Shown here: piece by piece, positions 55,362-63,867 of the stretch | Layout: the number at the start of each line of letters is the position of its first letter | Position numbering within the stretch: position 1 is the first letter of the stretch | Source of the DNA: Sutcliffiella horikoshii | GTDB taxonomy: Bacteria; Bacillota; Bacilli; Bacillales; Bacillaceae_I | DNA: 64,000 nt | Direction: 5' to 3' | Assembly: GCF_021991925.1 (NCBI RefSeq) | Contig: NZ_RXZI01000006.1 | Span: 62,001 to 126,000 of the forward strand | The notes under the pieces: model-generated | Databases searched by the model: none | Told to the model about the DNA's origin: nothing | Seen by the model: the letters and a program-made list of their open reading frames with translations, nothing else | Translations under genes and position numbers: made by a program

Positions 55362-55403
55362 AACAAAAAAAGCTGAAGTAAAAGGGGCCATTTTTACTTC
55401 AGC
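55362..55403 (-). terminator. Intrinsic terminator on the minus strand without an annotated gene
   Basis: GCTGAAGTAAA (55372-55382) and TTTACTTCAGC (55393-55403) form a perfect 11-bp stem. The run of A at 55363-55371 becomes a T run only on the minus strand, so it stops leftward transcription. No recognised gene lies upstream of it on that strand. Confidence 0.75.
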
Positions 55404-55441
55404 ATGATAAAAAGACTAAATAATCCAATCCCACAGCTCAA
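55394..55441 (-). CDS. Possible 15-residue hydrophobic peptide
   Basis: On the minus strand, TTG with GAGGA about 10 bases upstream opens LSCGIGLFSLFIMLK and a stop that lies in the terminator stem. It would be a tiny membrane peptide. An alternative short frame in the same stretch (MRISLVELWDWII) cannot be excluded. Evidence is weak; the RNA may be noncoding. Confidence 0.25.
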   Translation of the reverse strand: MSCGIGLFSLFIMLK

Positions 55442-55732
55442 CCAGTGATATCCTCATACACATCTTATGCGGCAATTTACATACATGCATCGCCAAATGC
55501 CTATTTATCGCAAAAAAGCTTGTAAAAATTATGGATTACTACCTAAGCGCACCCTCCTATCGTTTCTTCTTTATAAGTTATGCGCTTGTAAAGTATGGGT
55601 GTTTGTTTACTTTTTTCAAAATTTTGTCCAATTTATGACCTCTGCCGCTTTACTGCCCTGGTAACGGGAGGATTGGAGTTTTTTTCATGTAGGTCTTATG
55701 CTATAATGTTTCACGGAAAAGGAGAGATGAGG

Positions 55733-55939
55733 ATGTCACCTGCATTGATGAAGATGTGGATTTCATTTGTAGCAATGGGATTCATGTTTATATCCGTTTT
55801 AACCGTTTATTTTACTAGATTCAAAATTAAGAACTCCATTGTAAGAGGAATACTGAACACGGTTGCTTTTTTATTAATCGTCCTTGCTGGGCTTATTATT
55901 TTCTATGTAGTGTTCAGCGGTCCGGTCCCGGAACAATAA
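55733..55939 (+). CDS. yphE: YphE, DUF2768 membrane protein
   Basis: A 68-residue protein with two hydrophobic spans (MWISFVAMGFMFISVLTVYF and ILNTVAFLLIVLAGLIIFYVV) joined by a basic loop (TRFKIKNSIVRG). This is the DUF2768/YphE plan. ATG 55733 is preferred over one at 55727 because AAGGAG (55719-55724) fits it better and the protein begins MSPAL as in relatives. Function unknown. It is 22 bases upstream of yphF. Confidence 0.83.
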   Translation: MSPALMKMWISFVAMGFMFISVLTVYFTRFKIKNSIVRGILNTVAFLLIVLAGLIIFYVVFSGPVPEQ

Positions 55940-55961
55940 GAGATAAAGGAAGGAATTAACT

Positions 55962-56693
55962 ATGACATTAAATAGGTTCTTCCTACTAGTAGGAATGATG
56001 GTTGTCAGCAGCGTGCTGTCAGGCTGTCTGTACCCCCAAGACCGTATGAAGCAAAACCAGGTCCCTTATTTAGATCAGTTGGAAGCCGTACAATCTTCTG
56101 TGAATCAATATAGGGAAGCAAGTAGTGGTTTATTGCCGATTAAAGATAGAGATATGGATACTCCAATCTATCAGAAGTATCCCATTGATTTTAACAAGCT
56201 TTCTCCAAGGTACATACAAGAGCCTCCAGGCACAGCCTATGAAAGTGGCGGAGTCTATTTATATGTGCTGGTGGATGTGGAGGAGAACCCCACAGTCAAA
56301 CTGATTGATTTGAGAGTGGCTGAGCAAATCCGAGATATCAATTTAAGAATCGATATGTACAAACGCACGAACAATGGATATGCACCCATCAAAGAAGTTA
56401 TCAATGATCAGGCATTCAAGATAGATTGGGGAAAACTGGGCTTTTCCACAGAACCATTTGCAGAAAGCCCGATTACCGGGAAGAACCTCCCATTTATCCT
56501 TAATAATGCGGGTCAGGCGCAATTGGACTATTCTATTGACTTATATGACTTTCTCCAAAAGCATGACCATAATTATAAACAAGGTGATGACATCCGCGAT
56601 ATCATTGTGGATCATTCTGTCTTTGTACCAGCATATTCTTTGCCTTATACCTTGGATGAGAATAATGAACCAGTAATTTTTAAACCTGAATAG
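55962..56693 (+). CDS. yphF: Lipoprotein YphF
   Basis: A 243-residue protein with a lipoprotein signal (FFLLVGMMVVSSVLSGCLYP, lipobox LSGC), predicted to be anchored on the outer face of the membrane. The mature part is soluble and has a repeated pattern, VNQYREASSGLLPIKDRDMD and IDMYKRTNNGYAPIKEVIND, suggesting an internal duplication. AAAGGAAGG precedes the ATG. Located between yphE and spoIVA as in relatives; the role is unknown. Confidence 0.87.
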   Translation: MTLNRFFLLVGMMVVSSVLSGCLYPQDRMKQNQVPYLDQLEAVQSSVNQYREASSGLLPIKDRDMDTPIYQKYPIDFNKLSPRYIQEPPGTAYESGGVYLYVLVDVEENPTVKLIDLRVAEQIRDINLRIDMYKRTNNGYAPIKEVINDQAFKIDWGKLGFSTEPFAESPITGKNLPFILNNAGQAQLDYSIDLYDFLQKHDHNYKQGDDIRDIIVDHSVFVPAYSLPYTLDENNEPVIFKPE

Positions 56694-56705
56694 AAAAATT
56701 GTCAT

Positions 56706-56752
56706 GAACCCTTTTTTAGAGAATACATTCTAAAGAAGGGTTCTTTATTTTT
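56706..56752 (+). terminator. Terminator after yphF
   Basis: GAACCCTTTTTTAGA pairs with TCTAAAGAAGGGTTC (a few mismatches), tail TTTATTTTT. Confidence 0.8.
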
Positions 56753-56936
56753 GGCTCTGTTAAACGTCGCTGTTGATTTCCGCAATAGGCTTCGCTTATC
56801 CAGAGGGCGACCTTGAGCCTCCTCGTTCCACTGCGGGGTCTCAAGATTGTCGCTATTCTCCCGCTGGAGTCTACGCCTTTTGCTTCAATCACCAGCTAGA
56901 AACAGGTTATTATCAACAACTAACTTTACCAAAGCC
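56753..56936 (-). repeat. Family A repeat, copy 5, in the opposite orientation
   Basis: GGCTCTGTTAA (56753-56763) opens it and TTACCAAAGCC ends it. The core reads, on the minus strand, GATTGAAGCAAAAGGCGTAG, CTCCAGCGGGAGAATAGCGA, TTGAGACCCCGCAGTGGAAC, GAGGAGGCTCAAGGTCGCCC, GGATAAGCGAAGCC and GCGGAAATCAACAGCG. It is the most complete copy (184 bp), and lies between the yphF terminator and the spoIVA promoter. Confidence 0.85.
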
Positions 56937-57041
56937 TTATTTTTAGTAAAACACGAAAACTTATAATCACTGATATTATGTAATGCCATATTGATGAAAA
57001 TTATAAAAGAATACCCGGGATGAATTTTCTTATAAATATTA

Positions 57042-57073
57042 GTCATATTTAATTAGGACAACATCATACACAT
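57042..57073 (+). promoter_or_regulatory. Sigma-E-type promoter of spoIVA
   Basis: GTCATATT (57042-57049), 15 bp, CATACACAT (57065-57073). Both halves match the mother-cell sigma-E pattern (GTCATATT and CATACA-T), about 65 bases before the start codon. Confidence 0.7.
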
Positions 57074-57140
57074 ATAGTGTCATAGATTATATCCTTACTA
57101 GAAAATGTAAATCCCAAGATAAATGTCGGGAGGGAATCAC

Positions 57141-58619
57141 TTGGAAAAAGTAGATATTTTCAAAGATATCGCTGAACGTACGGGCGGCGATATATATTTA
57201 GGGGTCGTAGGAGCTGTTCGTACAGGGAAATCAACTTTCATCAAAAGGTTCATGGAGTTAGTGGTTCTGCCGAATATAGGAAACGAGTCTGATAAGGCTC
57301 GTGCTCAAGATGAGCTGCCACAAAGTGCAGCTGGAAAAACGATCATGACAACAGAGCCTAAATTTGTTCCTAACCAGGCAGTAAAGGTTAAAGTGGATGA
57401 AGGCCTTGATGTGAATATTCGACTTGTAGACTGTGTGGGCTATACAGTACCGGGTGCTAAGGGGTATGAGGATGAAAATGGCCCAAGAATGATAAACACA
57501 CCTTGGTATGAGGAACCGATCCCGTTCCATGAAGCTGCTGAAATCGGCACAAGAAAAGTAATCCAGGAGCATTCCACCATTGGTGTGGTCATTGCCACAG
57601 ATGGGTCCATAGGCGAGATTCCACGCCGAGATTATATCGAGGCTGAGGAAAGGGTAGTGGAGGAGCTAAAAGAGGTTGGTAAACCATTTATCATGGTAAT
57701 CAATACTGTTCAACCGCATCACCCGGAAACGGAATCCCTAAAACGTGAGCTATGCGAAAAATATGACATCCCTGTAATCGCGATGAGTGTGGAGAGCATG
57801 AGGGAGTCAGATGTGTACAATGTGCTAAGAGAAGCATTATTCGAATTCCCAGTACTTGAAGTGAATGTGAACCTTCCAAGCTGGGTGATGGTTCTGAAAG
57901 ATAACCACTGGCTACGTGAAAGCTATCAGGAAGCTGTGAAGGACACGGTGAAGGATATCAAGCGGCTTCGCGATGTAGACCGAGTGGTGGGTCAATTCAG
58001 CGAATATGAATTCATTGACCGCGCAGGTCTGGCGGGAATAGAAATGGGGCAGGGGATTGCAGAAATCGACCTCTACGCTCCAGATGATTTGTATGATCAC
58101 ATCCTGAAAGAAGTGGTAGGGGTGGAGATCAGAGGGAAAGATCATCTACTACAACTGATGCAAGATTTCGCGTATGCCAAGGCGGAATACGATCAAGTAT
58201 CAGATGCTTTGAAAATGGTAAAGCAGACTGGTTACGGCATCGCATCCCCGGCATTGACAGATATGAGTTTAGAAGAGCCGGAAATCATCCGACAAGGCTC
58301 TAGGTTTGGGGTCAGGTTAAAAGCTGTTGCACCGTCCATCCATATGATCAAAGTGGATGTGGAGTCTGAGTTTGCTCCAATCATTGGAACGGAAAAACAA
58401 AGCGAGGAGCTTGTTCGTTACCTGATGCAGGACTTTGAGGATGATCCACTTTCCATCTGGAATTCCGATATTTTCGGACGCTCCCTGAGCTCCATCGTAA
58501 GAGAGGGGATCCATGCCAAGATTTCGCTAATGCCTGAGAATGCAAGGTATAAGCTGAAAGAAACATTGGAGCGTATCATCAATGAAGGCTCTGGCGGGCT
58601 TATAGCGATAATTTTATAA
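57141..58619 (+). CDS. spoIVA: Stage IV sporulation protein A, coat morphogenetic ATPase
   Basis: SpoIVA polymerises around the forespore using ATP and forms the basement layer of the coat. There are 492 residues, exactly the usual length. Walker A is VVGAVRTGKSTFIKRF, the switch/Walker B zone is VRLVDCVGYTVPGAKGY-like (seen as IRLVDCVGYTVPGAKGY), and the highly conserved end LERIINEGSGGLIAIIL is present. The start is TTG 57141 with GGGAGGG upstream; an in-frame codon six residues earlier lies on that site. A sigma-E-type promoter precedes it. Confidence 0.97.
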   Translation: MEKVDIFKDIAERTGGDIYLGVVGAVRTGKSTFIKRFMELVVLPNIGNESDKARAQDELPQSAAGKTIMTTEPKFVPNQAVKVKVDEGLDVNIRLVDCVGYTVPGAKGYEDENGPRMINTPWYEEPIPFHEAAEIGTRKVIQEHSTIGVVIATDGSIGEIPRRDYIEAEERVVEELKEVGKPFIMVINTVQPHHPETESLKRELCEKYDIPVIAMSVESMRESDVYNVLREALFEFPVLEVNVNLPSWVMVLKDNHWLRESYQEAVKDTVKDIKRLRDVDRVVGQFSEYEFIDRAGLAGIEMGQGIAEIDLYAPDDLYDHILKEVVGVEIRGKDHLLQLMQDFAYAKAEYDQVSDALKMVKQTGYGIASPALTDMSLEEPEIIRQGSRFGVRLKAVAPSIHMIKVDVESEFAPIIGTEKQSEELVRYLMQDFEDDPLSIWNSDIFGRSLSSIVREGIHAKISLMPENARYKLKETLERIINEGSGGLIAIIL

Positions 58620-58644
58620 AAAGTTTAGTATGAGTATGTTTAAG

Positions 58645-58690
58645 AGCTTCCCGACTGTGGTATAAACACACAGACGGGGAGCTTATTTTT
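58645..58690 (+). terminator. Terminator after spoIVA
   Basis: AGCTTCCCGACTGTG pairs with CACAGACGGGGAGCT (one mismatch and one bulge); TTATTTTTG follows. Confidence 0.85.
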
Positions 58691-58806
58691 GTAGGGAAAT
58701 GGAGAATCTCTTGATATAACAGGATTCTTATGTTAATCTACAATCAGAAAATCTTCTCTGAAATGGCGAAATATTCCTGTAAACACAGTTTTTTGCGAGA
58801 AATTTG

Positions 58807-58835
58807 TTGAAATCTAGTGTTTTATGGGTTAATAT
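58807..58835 (+). promoter_or_regulatory. Sigma-A-type promoter of the HU gene
   Basis: TTGAAA (58807-58812), 17 bp, TAATAT (58830-58835). The 150-base leader that follows contains a small perfect hairpin (GATTCTAT/ATAGAATC, 58858-58878). The 360-base gap holds nothing else. Confidence 0.6.
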
Positions 58836-58981
58836 AAGCCTAGTTACAAGATTAAGCGATTCTATCATGTATAGAATCAATCAAAATTGTGAACAAATGT
58901 TAATACTAAAGGCTTTTACTAGACTAAAACAGAGTTTTGGTTTAGAATAGCGATTAACTCCTTTGGGAGGAGGTGAATGGC

Positions 58982-59254
58982 ATGAACAAGACAGATCTAA
59001 TCAATGCAGTTGCTGAAGCTAGTGAACTTTCCAAAAAAGATGCTACTAAAGCAGTTGATGCTGTTTTCGATACAATTCTTGACGCACTTAAAAACGGTGA
59101 CAAAGTACAATTAATCGGTTTTGGTAACTTTGAAGTACGTGAGCGTGCTGCACGTAAAGGTCGCAACCCACAAACTGGGGAAGAGATCGAAATCGCTGCA
59201 AGCAAAGTACCAGCTTTCAAACCTGGTAAAGCACTTAAAGATGCTGTGAAGTAA
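58982..59254 (+). CDS. hup: DNA-binding protein HU (HBsu)
   Basis: The main nucleoid-associated protein, 90 residues, binding and bending DNA as a dimer. [20 protein letters not shown], the family signature [21 protein letters not shown] and the C-terminal [13 protein letters not shown] are nearly identical to the Bacillus protein. ATG 58982 is preceded by GGGAGGAGGTG; an in-frame ATG three codons earlier overlaps it. Monocistronic with a strong terminator. Codons are highly biased, as in abundant proteins. Confidence 0.97.
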   Translation: MNKTDLINAVAEASELSKKDATKAVDAVFDTILDALKNGDKVQLIGFGNFEVRERAARKGRNPQTGEEIEIAASKVPAFKPGKALKDAVK

Positions 59255-59285
59255 TTGACAGCTACATAGTCAAATGAATGTCAGC

Positions 59286-59321
59286 ATAAAGAGGCGCACA
59301 GTTAGCGCCTCTTTATTTTTG
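59286..59321 (+). terminator. Terminator after the HU gene
   Basis: ATAAAGAGGCGC (59286-59297), loop ACAGTTA, GCGCCTCTTTAT (59305-59316), T run. Confidence 0.95.
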
Positions 59322-59388
59322 CTTTTATAAAAAAACTTATGCTAGAATCAAATTACAGGTATTTTTTGCAAAACTCTTTTATCAAAGG

Positions 59389-59539
59389 TTTGTTGCTATT
59401 CGCCAGTAAAAAGTCGGCTTAAAGACTTTTTACCGCACTCCTACTCTAAAACAGTCAAGCCAGACTTTTCTGTGCAACAGGAAAGAGCACGACGGTAAGA
59501 TGTATAACGGTTAGTGCAAATATACGATAAAGCAACAAA
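59389..59539 (-). repeat. Family B element, copy 3, opposite orientation
   Basis: TTTGTTGCT (59389-59397) and AGCAACAAA (59531-59539) are perfect 9-bp terminal inverted repeats. Read on the minus strand it contains AACCGTTATACA, CCGTCGTGCTCTTTCC, TTAGAGTAGGAGTGCGG, and a GTAAAAAGTC/GACTTTTTAC hairpin. At 151 bp it is the best-bounded copy. It fills most of the gap between the HU gene and folE. Confidence 0.8.
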
Positions 59540-59582
59540 GTATAAGAATAAAGCTTTTGCGGTAATGTAGGAGGATAAATAA

Positions 59583-60149
59583 ATGACTGAAGTGAATAAA
59601 GCTCAAATAGAACAAGCAGTACGAATGATTTTAGAAGCAATCGGGGAAGACCCTAATCGCGAAGGCTTGCTAGACACTCCAAAACGAGTGGCAAAAATGT
59701 ATACAGAAGTATTCTCGGGGCTAAACGAGGATCCAAAAGAACACTTTAAGACAGTTTTCGGAGAAGCGCATGAAGAGTTAGTGCTAGTTAAGGACATCTC
59801 CTTCTTTTCCATGTGTGAACATCATCTTGTACCATTTTTCGGGAAGGCGCATGTTGCATACATACCTAAAGGCGGAAAAGTGACTGGCTTAAGTAAACTT
59901 GCCCGTGCAGTGGAGGCGGTTGCAAAACGTCCTCAGCTACAGGAACGAATCACATCGACGATTGCCGAATCCATCGTAGAATCATTAGATCCTCATGGAG
60001 TGATGGTAGTGGTGGAAGCAGAGCATATGTGCATGACAATGCGTGGAGTAAAGAAACCGGGAGCGATGACCATCACATCTGCAGTCCGTGGTGTCCTGGA
60101 GAATGATCCAGCTGCAAGAGCGGAAGTACTATCATTGATTAAAGGTTAA
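59583..60149 (+). CDS. folE: GTP cyclohydrolase I
   Basis: It converts GTP to dihydroneopterin triphosphate, the first step of folate synthesis (mtrA in B. subtilis). There are 188 residues. Zinc and substrate motifs are [40 protein letters not shown] and the C-terminal cysteine/histidine block [19 protein letters not shown] precedes the ATG. It is followed by mtrB in the conserved folE-mtrB operon. Confidence 0.97.
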   Translation: MTEVNKAQIEQAVRMILEAIGEDPNREGLLDTPKRVAKMYTEVFSGLNEDPKEHFKTVFGEAHEELVLVKDISFFSMCEHHLVPFFGKAHVAYIPKGGKVTGLSKLARAVEAVAKRPQLQERITSTIAESIVESLDPHGVMVVVEAEHMCMTMRGVKKPGAMTITSAVRGVLENDPAARAEVLSLIKG

Positions 60150-60181
60150 TAGTTAGGAACATAGAAACAAGGAGGATGGTC

Positions 60182-60403
60182 ATGGGTCAAACAAACTCGA
60201 ACGATTTCATTGTAATAAAAGCAAAGGAAGATGGAGTTAGTGTCATAGGTCTAACTCGCGGAACGGATACTCGTTTCCATCATTCTGAAAAGCTTGACAG
60301 GGGAGAAGTAATGATAGCCCAATTCACGGAGCACACCTCCGCCATCAAGATCAGAGGGAAAGCCCTCATCCAATCTTCTCACGGAGAAATGGAAACAGAC
60401 TGA
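60182..60403 (+). CDS. mtrB: trp RNA-binding attenuation protein (TRAP)
   Basis: An 11-subunit ring that binds GAG/UAG repeats in trp leader mRNA when loaded with tryptophan. There are 73 residues. Conserved pieces are [20 protein letters not shown], the tryptophan-binding loop [18 protein letters not shown], and [12 protein letters not shown] with the RNA-binding Lys/Arg. ATG 60182 is preceded by AAGGAGG. Its targets are not in this window, though the aro/trp genes normally follow ndk shortly downstream. Confidence 0.97.
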   Translation: MGQTNSNDFIVIKAKEDGVSVIGLTRGTDTRFHHSEKLDRGEVMIAQFTEHTSAIKIRGKALIQSSHGEMETD

Positions 60404-60440
60404 TACGCTTTTGCACAATCTAACCCAAAAGGTATACCAA

Positions 60441-60475
60441 TGAAAGCAGATGAATATTTATTTCTCTGCTTTTCT
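60441..60475 (+). terminator. Possible terminator after mtrB
   Basis: AAAGCAGA and TCTGCTTT around a 14-base loop; T-rich tail. Confidence 0.5.
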
Positions 60476-60543
60476 TATTATCCACTCCTTGCAGGGTTAA
60501 ACTAAAGAAAGATAGCCCATTCTAACAATATGCTTCACTAATG

Positions 60544-60552
60544 TGCTATAAT
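60544..60552 (+). promoter_or_regulatory. Extended -10 promoter of hepS
   Basis: TGC followed directly by TATAAT (60547-60552), an extended -10 element; no good -35. It lies 83 bases before the hepS start. Confidence 0.5.
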
Positions 60553-60634
60553 TAACTTTGTCTATTTTAGTTAGGTCTTGTTCGCCTGCGCGAAACGGCC
60601 GTCAGTCAAGAAAAGGGAACAAGGGTGGTCTTTA

Positions 60635-61453
60635 GTGAGTCATATACATATATCCATAATTAAAGAAAAGCTACATAATCTGATTACACATCCATATTTA
60701 ATAAAACATATTGAATACCCTATCATAGATGAGGATAAGCTGTTGCTCCTCTATTCCGTGCTGGAATCCATCGAGATGTCCGATGAAACAAAAGAACAAT
60801 ACATATTATCGACCATGCTTGTTCAAATTGCTCTTGATACCCATGATATGGTTACAAACGCGAAAGCGGACCAATTGGAAGAGGGCGATGCGAAGAGCCG
60901 TCAGTTGACTGTTCTCGCTGGTGACTACTATAGCGGTCTATACTACAGACTGCTGGCAGATGTTAATGACATCACCATGATAAAGACATTGGCCCATTCG
61001 ATCAAACAGATCAACGAACATAAGATTGCTTATTATCAAAAAGAACTGGAAGGCATCGAGAACTTGATGGATAGCCTAGGAAAGATAGAATCATCTTTGA
61101 TACAGTCGGTATCCAGTTATTTTTCCAACACAGTGCTTAAAGAATTAAGTGTCAATTTCTTATTATTAAAGCGCTTAATTCATGAACGTAAGAGCTTTTG
61201 TCAAGAAAAGTCTACCTTCCTCTTTGAAACATTAAGACGGATTGCCTTTTCCAAAGGAGAGAAAAATGACCCCTCTAAGGATCAGGAAACCTATATGCTT
61301 TATCTAATGGACAGATATATTGATCATGTAAAAGGGAAGATTGAGCAAATCACTCATTCTATTCCCAAAATGAATAACTTATTAGAAACAAGAATACAGG
61401 AACTTTTTTATGAAATACCATTTTCATCGAAAAAGTATGCGGAAGAAGGGTAA
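60635..61453 (+). CDS. hepS: Heptaprenyl diphosphate synthase component I
   Basis: The non-catalytic small subunit that, with HepT, makes the C35 side chain of menaquinone-7. There are 272 residues, mostly helical, with QIALDTHDMVTNAKADQLEE and KSRQLTVLAGDYYSGLYYRL as family hallmarks. It lacks DDxxD motifs, as expected for this subunit. The GTG at 60635 has AAGGGTGG upstream and starts the conserved part; an earlier in-frame codon has no ribosome site. It is four bases from menG. Confidence 0.9.
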   Translation: MSHIHISIIKEKLHNLITHPYLIKHIEYPIIDEDKLLLLYSVLESIEMSDETKEQYILSTMLVQIALDTHDMVTNAKADQLEEGDAKSRQLTVLAGDYYSGLYYRLLADVNDITMIKTLAHSIKQINEHKIAYYQKELEGIENLMDSLGKIESSLIQSVSSYFSNTVLKELSVNFLLLKRLIHERKSFCQEKSTFLFETLRRIAFSKGEKNDPSKDQETYMLYLMDRYIDHVKGKIEQITHSIPKMNNLLETRIQELFYEIPFSSKKYAEEG

Positions 61454-61456
61454 GCC

Positions 61457-62170
61457 ATGCAACATCCATCCAAAGAAGAGCGAGTGCATAATGTCTTTGA
61501 AAAAATATATAAAAACTACGACAAGATGAATTCTGTCATCAGCTTTCAGCGTCATGTAGCATGGCGGAAGGATACGATGAAAAGGATGAATGTAAAGTCA
61601 GGCTCAAAAGCGTTGGACGTATGTTGTGGCACTGCTGATTGGACCATTTCCATGGCGGATGCTGTCGGTAAAAACGGTAAAGTGGTGGGGCTGGACTTCA
61701 GTGAAAATATGCTTTCCATCGGGAAGGAAAAAGTCAAACAGCTTGGCGCTGACAATATTGAACTGATTCATGGTAATGCCATGTCACTTCCTTTTGAGGA
61801 TAATTCCTTTGACTACGTAACCATTGGCTTTGGGTTAAGGAATGTACCTGACTATTTTCAAGTGTTGAAAGAAATGTACAGGGTCGTCAAGCCGGGTGGG
61901 AAGGTTGTCTGTCTGGAAACATCACAGCCTACCATGCCAGGTTTCCGTCAAGTGTATTTTCTCTATTTCCAATATGTCATGCCGATGCTTGGAAAGGTAT
62001 TCGCCAAGAGCTATAACGAATACGCATGGTTACATGAGTCGGCAAAAGACTTCCCGGGAATGAAAGAGCTGAAAGAAATGTATGAAAAAGTAGGTTTCCG
62101 ACCAGTAGAGGTAAAAGCTTATACAGGTGGAGTCGCTGCCATGCATTTAGGAGTTAAACCTAGAAAATAG
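61457..62170 (+). CDS. menG: Demethylmenaquinone methyltransferase
   Basis: It methylates demethylmenaquinone with S-adenosylmethionine as the last step to menaquinone. There are 237 residues of the UbiE/MenG family. SAM motif I is [16 protein letters not shown]; later motifs are [20 protein letters not shown] and [27 protein letters not shown] at the end of hepS serves as ribosome site. It lies inside the hepS-menG-hepT operon, so side-chain synthesis and head-group methylation are coupled. Confidence 0.96.
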   Translation: MQHPSKEERVHNVFEKIYKNYDKMNSVISFQRHVAWRKDTMKRMNVKSGSKALDVCCGTADWTISMADAVGKNGKVVGLDFSENMLSIGKEKVKQLGADNIELIHGNAMSLPFEDNSFDYVTIGFGLRNVPDYFQVLKEMYRVVKPGGKVVCLETSQPTMPGFRQVYFLYFQYVMPMLGKVFAKSYNEYAWLHESAKDFPGMKELKEMYEKVGFRPVEVKAYTGGVAAMHLGVKPRK

Positions 62171-62188
62171 TTTGTAAAGGTGACCTAC

Positions 62189-63151
62189 ATGAAATTAAAG
62201 ATGATGTATTCCTTTTTAAATAATGATTTGCAAATAATTGAAGATGAACTAGAAGCCACCATTCAGACGGAACGTGCTCTGCTTCAAGAGGCTTCTTTAC
62301 ATCTGCTACAGGCAGGCGGAAAAAGAATTCGCCCTGTCTTTGTGCTGTTGGCGGCCAAGCTTGGAACATATGATATACATAAGGTCAAGAATGTGGCTGT
62401 GGCACTCGAACTCATGCATATGGCCTCCCTTGTCCACGACGATGTCATTGATGATGCCGAGTTGAGGCGTGGTAAAGCCACCATCAAAGCAAAGTGGGAT
62501 AACCGAATCGCCATGTACACCGGAGACTATATTTTTGCCAGATCGCTTGAAATGATGACCAAGTTGGATGACATCGAGGCACACCGCATTCTGTCCAATA
62601 CCTTGGTTGAGCTTTGTAAAGGCGAAATCGAACAGATCCGAGATAAATACAATTATGGTCAAAACCTTCGGACTTACCTGAGAAGAATCAAAAGGAAGAC
62701 CGCCATTTTAATCGCAGTCAGTTGTCAACTGGGGGCCATCACTGCCGGAGTTCCTGCTTCTGTTCATCAAAGCCTTTATTGGTTTGGATATTATGTTGGA
62801 ATGTCCTTTCAGATTACCGATGATATATTAGACTTTACGTCCACCGAAGAACAGCTCGGAAAGCCTGCCGGAAGTGATCTTCTTCAAGGCAATATCACAT
62901 TGCCTGTCTTATACGCGATGGAGAATCCGGTATTAAATGAGAAAATCAGACAAATACACGAGCAAAGCGATGCGAACGAAATCAAAGAAATTATTGATCT
63001 GATTAAAAGCTCTGACGCTATTCAACGCTCATTTGCTTTAAGCGACCGCTATTTGGAGAAGGCATTCAAGGAGCTAGAGAAACTTCCAAACGGTATCGCC
63101 AAACGGACCTTCAACAATGTGGCAAAATATATTGGTAAACGAAAATATTAG
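62189..63151 (+). CDS. hepT: Heptaprenyl diphosphate synthase component II
   Basis: The catalytic trans-prenyltransferase subunit, joining IPP units to farnesyl diphosphate up to C35. There are 320 residues. The two Asp-rich motifs are LVHDDVIDDAELRRG and FQITDDILDFTS; the IPP-binding GGKRIRP is near residue 50. ATG 62189 (MKLKMMYSF) is preceded by AAAGGTGA. It pairs with HepS encoded upstream. Confidence 0.96.
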   Translation: MKLKMMYSFLNNDLQIIEDELEATIQTERALLQEASLHLLQAGGKRIRPVFVLLAAKLGTYDIHKVKNVAVALELMHMASLVHDDVIDDAELRRGKATIKAKWDNRIAMYTGDYIFARSLEMMTKLDDIEAHRILSNTLVELCKGEIEQIRDKYNYGQNLRTYLRRIKRKTAILIAVSCQLGAITAGVPASVHQSLYWFGYYVGMSFQITDDILDFTSTEEQLGKPAGSDLLQGNITLPVLYAMENPVLNEKIRQIHEQSDANEIKEIIDLIKSSDAIQRSFALSDRYLEKAFKELEKLPNGIAKRTFNNVAKYIGKRKY

Positions 63152-63201
63152 GCTTCATTTCATGAACTTTGTAAAATATTACGATAATTCTCCATCTTCT
63201 G

Positions 63202-63230
63202 TTGCGAAACTGCAAAAACCGTGATATATT
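63202..63230 (+). promoter_or_regulatory. Sigma-A-type promoter of ndk
   Basis: TTGCGA (63202-63207), 17 bp, TATATT (63225-63230). Confidence 0.6.
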
Positions 63231-63287
63231 TTGGTAGGTTAGGGTTTACCTAACCTTACATAATCGTAATGGGGTGGAGAAATTATT

Positions 63288-63734
63288 ATGGAAAAAACAT
63301 TTTTGATGGTAAAGCCTGATGGCGTACAACGTAACCTTGTTGGTGAAATCGTTTCTCGTTTTGAAAAAAAAGGTTTCCAACTTGTAGGTGCTAAATTAAT
63401 GCAAATTCCAACAGAATTGGCAGAAGAGCACTACGGTGAACATAAAGAGCGTCCTTTCTTCGGAGAGCTTGTAGACTTCATTACTTCTGGTCCGGTATTC
63501 GCAATGGTTTGGCAGGGCGAAAATGTAATCGCTACCGCGCGCCACATGATGGGTGCAACAAACCCTAAAGATGCTGCTCCTGGAACAATCCGCGGAGAGT
63601 ACGGCGTAATCGTTGGAAAGAACATCATCCACGGATCTGACTCCTCTGAGAGTGCTGAGCGCGAAATCGGTCTATTCTTCAAAGGGGAAGGCCTTGTTGA
63701 GTACAAAAGAGACGTGAACAACTGGATCTACTAA
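63288..63734 (+). CDS. ndk: Nucleoside diphosphate kinase
   Basis: It transfers phosphate between nucleoside di- and triphosphates through a phosphohistidine. There are 148 residues. The active-site signature is [16 protein letters not shown] with the catalytic histidine; [15 protein letters not shown] and [16 protein letters not shown] are further conserved blocks. The ATG follows GGGGTGGAG. It stands alone between hepT and a terminator, as in relatives. Confidence 0.97.
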   Translation: MEKTFLMVKPDGVQRNLVGEIVSRFEKKGFQLVGAKLMQIPTELAEEHYGEHKERPFFGELVDFITSGPVFAMVWQGENVIATARHMMGATNPKDAAPGTIRGEYGVIVGKNIIHGSDSSESAEREIGLFFKGEGLVEYKRDVNNWIY

Positions 63735-63764
63735 TACCATGAATTGAAAACGCTTTATCACGGG

Positions 63765-63804
63765 CACCTTTCTCAAGTGAAATATTTTGAGAGAGGTGTT
63801 TTTT
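63765..63804 (+). terminator. Terminator after ndk
   Basis: CACCTTTCTCAA (63765-63776) pairs with TTGAGAGAGGTG (63787-63798) with one mismatch; six T follow. Confidence 0.9.
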
Positions 63805-63867
63805 GTTTGCTTTTTTGAGGTGGAGGGGACTGAGTATTTATTTTTAAAATAGGTAAACGTAGGTGGC

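Noticed and set aside
60404-60634. TRAP-binding GAG/UAG repeat leader before hepS
   Set aside because: No series of spaced GAG or TAG triplets is present.
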